The notes below the pieces were generated by a model. It saw only the letters and a list, made by a program, of their open reading frames with translations, had not been told where the DNA came from and ran no database searches. From NCBI GenBank assembly GCA_964478455.1, contig CAYZJD010000227.1, positions 1 through 7,671 of the forward strand: a stretch of DNA of 7,671 nucleotides, in the 5' to 3' direction. Positions 6,104-7,671 of the stretch are shown here, piece after piece. The translations under genes and the position numbers were made by a program. How positions within the stretch are numbered: position 1 is the stretch's first letter; each line of letters opens with the position of its first letter. The stretch is from CAYZJD01 sp964478455 (GTDB taxonomy: Bacteria; Acidobacteriota; Terriglobia; Bryobacterales; Bryobacteraceae).

Positions 6104-7153
6104 TCAGCCTGCGGCGAACAACCCGCCTTGGTCCTCGACAATGTACGGACACAGCCGGAAGTCGTCGCAGCTCACGCCGCGCACATGCGACTGCCGCTCG
6201 GCCGCGAGCTGCGCCGGGATGATGTCGATGATGAACTGCCACGGCTGCGCCACCAGCGGCAGCGGGAGCGCGAGGTCCGCGGCGCCGTCCGGAAGGTTCT
6301 GGCCGATCAGCATCATCTTCACGCCGAGCTTGCGAAGGTCCGCCGCCAGCGCCAGGTCCTCTGCCCGCATGTGCTCGGGGTCGAGCCACAGCCCAATCCG
6401 CATCCCTTCCCGCAGCATCTCCTGCGAGCCGTGACGGAATCCCCCGACGGTCATCGCCGTCGCCGGAGCCTTGGCTGCCTCCTCCCACAGCAGCCGCGCC
6501 TCGTGACAGCTCGCCAGGCTCGTGCCGCGCGCAAGGAAATACACCGGCGCTTCGGCCGTGAACCAGCCGTTGTTCGCGACACATTCCTGCCACGCGGGGA
6601 GTGCGCGTTTCGCCGCGTGAATGGCCTGCTCGAGCGCCCGCGCGGCGGCGCCGTTCAGGCTTCTGGCGACCGCGCGAGCCAGCAAGCCGCCCACCAGACA
6701 CAGGGCCGAGTACATGGTCACGGAGACCATGTGATCGAAGGCCGTTTCCATGCGCAGAAGAATGTCCGCGCCGCGCACCAGCGGGCTGTCCGGCGTGTTG
6801 GTGATGGCGACGATCCTGGCGCGGCCGCGCAATTTGTCGACGAGCTGAACGATCTCGGTGCTCCTGCCGCTGCGCGACATCGCGATGACAACCGACCCGG
6901 GCGGCGTCTCGGCGAAGTGCAGCATCTCCGAAGTGTCAATGACGCAGACCGCGCACCCCGCCGCCTCGAGCAGCGTGGCAATGCCCAAGCCCGCGTGCCA
7001 ACTGCTGCCGATCCCCGTCAGGTACAGCCGCGGCGCGGAGCGGACGAGCGCCGAGGCTTCGTCGAGGGCAGAGCGGCCCGGCCCCATCGTGTAGGCCAGC
7101 GACTTCAACAACTCGTCCGGTTCGTTCAGAATGTCCACGAGAAATTTCGTCAT
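6104..7153 (-). CDS. Two-SIS-domain sugar-phosphate isomerase/deglycase-like protein, 349 aa
   Basis: This is a cytosolic protein related to the isomerase half of GlmS and to AgaS/FrlB-type proteins, without a glutaminase domain. SIS domain 1 has YLTGIGSSWHAG (44-55, sugar-phosphate loop) and AMSRSGRSTEIV (91-102). SIS domain 2 has YFLARGTS (205-212), EARLLWEEAAKAP (218-230) and GGFRHGSQEML (237-247). Against E. coli GlmS, E218, E225 and H241 fall at E481, E488 and H504, but K485 is replaced by Leu. The C-terminal Schiff-base lysine (K603) is also absent: the end reads DDFRLCPYIVED. The E225-H241 spacing of 16 equals that of the catalytic Glu/His pair I recall for FrlB and FraB deglycases. 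An aminotransferase role is therefore unlikely; a deglycase, deaminase or isomerase acting on a 6-phosphosugar is more likely. Its ATG overlaps the PfkB-kinase stop (ATGA), so the two are coupled. Confidence 0.85.
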   Translation of the reverse strand: MTKFLVDILNEPDELLKSLAYTMGPGRSALDEASALVRSAPRLYLTGIGSSWHAGLGIATLLEAAGCAVCVIDTSEMLHFAETPPGSVVIAMSRSGRSTEIVQLVDKLRGRARIVAITNTPDSPLVRGADILLRMETAFDHMVSVTMYSALCLVGGLLARAVARSLNGAAARALEQAIHAAKRALPAWQECVANNGWFTAEAPVYFLARGTSLASCHEARLLWEEAAKAPATAMTVGGFRHGSQEMLREGMRIGLWLDPEHMRAEDLALAADLRKLGVKMMLIGQNLPDGAADLALPLPLVAQPWQFIIDIIPAQLAAERQSHVRGVSCDDFRLCPYIVEDQGGLFAAG

Positions 7154-7671
7154 CTTGTCTCGCTTTCGCCGATTCGCTCACGCAACTGCCCCTCGATGCC
7201 GCCGGGCCCCGCCAGGCTCGCCACGGCGCAGCGCGTCCCGAGGCGAAGGCACTGTTCCACCGGCCAGCCCAGAAGCCAGCCGCGCACGAAGCCGGCATCG
7301 AAGTTGTCGCCCGCGCCGATCGAGTCGGCGATCTGCACGACCGGCTCGGGTCGCGCTTCAACCGACTCTCCGCCGGCGAAGGCGATGGCGCCTTCGCCGC
7401 CGCGCTTGATGACCACGACCGCTCCGCCCGAGGCGAGCCTCGGCCCTGCCTCGCGCACCTCGGAAGCGCCGCTGATGCGCAGCGCCTCGTTCTCGTTGGG
7501 CAGCAGCACGTCCACGAGCGGCAGCAGTTCGCGCATGCCCTCCCAGCAGTCCTCGGGGTCCCAGTTCGGGTCGAGCGAAACGGTTGCGCCGGCTTGCTTC
7601 AGGCGCTCCAGCCAGCTCCGCCAGTGCGGCCTCAGCTTCGCCAGTAAGAAATAGCTTGCCACATGCCAGTG
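7150..7671 (-). CDS. PfkB-family sugar kinase, C-terminal part (5' end outside window)
   Basis: The enzyme is an ATP-dependent kinase of the ribokinase/PfkB family, cytoplasmic. The frame is open at the right edge: 173 residues are visible against about 300 for the family, so the N-terminal sugar-binding half is missing. A GTG at 7662 lies inside the fold and is not the start. Recognisable pieces are HWHVASYFLL, VSLDPNWDP, LLPLVDVLLPNENEALRISG (the strand carrying the N-x-x-E metal/phosphate motif), VVVIKRGGEGAIAF and ADSIGAGDNFDAGFVRGWL. The last is PfkB signature 2, with the anion-hole GAGD whose Asp is the catalytic base. The stop overlaps the SIS start by ATGA (7150-7153), so kinase and SIS protein are probably made from one transcript whose promoter lies beyond the window. 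The substrate could be a hexose, ketose, amino sugar or Amadori compound; the neighbour favours a substrate phosphorylated at C6. Confidence 0.88.
   Translation of the reverse strand, partial: HWHVASYFLLAKLRPHWRSWLERLKQAGATVSLDPNWDPEDCWEGMRELLPLVDVLLPNENEALRISGASEVREAGPRLASGGAVVVIKRGGEGAIAFAGGESVEARPEPVVQIADSIGAGDNFDAGFVRGWLLGWPVEQCLRLGTRCAVASLAGPGGIEGQLRERIGESETR

Noticed and set aside
6128..7654. Long plus-strand open frame (508 codons) opposite the SIS and PfkB genes
   Set aside because: It spans two coupled, well-conserved minus-strand genes and has Arg/Gln/His-rich low-complexity translation; shadow frame.

Overview
This is a GC-rich bacterial chromosomal or metagenome-assembled segment. 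Several features point to Acidobacteriota, probably a Solibacter/Bryobacter-like lineage: a Pro/Ala linker followed by two PEGA domains, a small protein ending in an SLYNESLGT-type motif that I associate with that phylum, and what looks like a decayed N-terminus of an acidobacterial-type Ser/Thr protein kinase. The assignment is an inference; no rRNA or marker gene is present. One run of 10 Ns (5052-5061) is an assembly gap that cuts two genes.

Layout. 2-538 (+) is the C-terminal end of a PEGA-domain protein. 539-689 holds no gene but has heptad-type (AGCNNTC) repeats in opposed orientation at its two ends. 690-1091 (-) is a small conserved hypothetical protein whose start codon lies 6 nt from a perfect TATAAT. 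1322-3013 (+) is a 563-residue unrecognised protein: eight predicted membrane segments built as two 4-helix repeats, followed by a ~300-residue domain predicted to lie outside the cytoplasm. It is followed 11 bp later by a 163-residue VTT/DedA-like membrane protein (3025-3516, +), and the pair looks like an operon. 3517-3705 contains the kinase relic and a second TATAAT-N6-start arrangement that drives glycerol kinase (3706-5051, +, C-terminus lost in the gap). After the gap comes an exported metal-dependent amidohydrolase (5063-6100, +, N-terminus lost in the gap). Its stop is 3 bp from the stop of a minus-strand pair: a PfkB-family sugar kinase (7150-7671, runs off the right edge) and a two-SIS-domain sugar-phosphate enzyme (6104-7153), coupled by an ATGA overlap.

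Functionally, the right half is carbon metabolism. GlpK makes glycerol-3-phosphate. The PfkB/SIS pair would phosphorylate a sugar or sugar-amine and then isomerise, deaminate or deglycate it. The SIS protein lacks the C-terminal Schiff-base lysine of GlmS but keeps a Glu/His pair at the spacing used by FrlB/FraB deglycases. The left half is envelope-related and largely uncharacterised. The most original item is the duplicated-repeat membrane protein with its partner VTT protein. The two matched TATAAT-N6-start sites suggest leaderless transcription in this organism.
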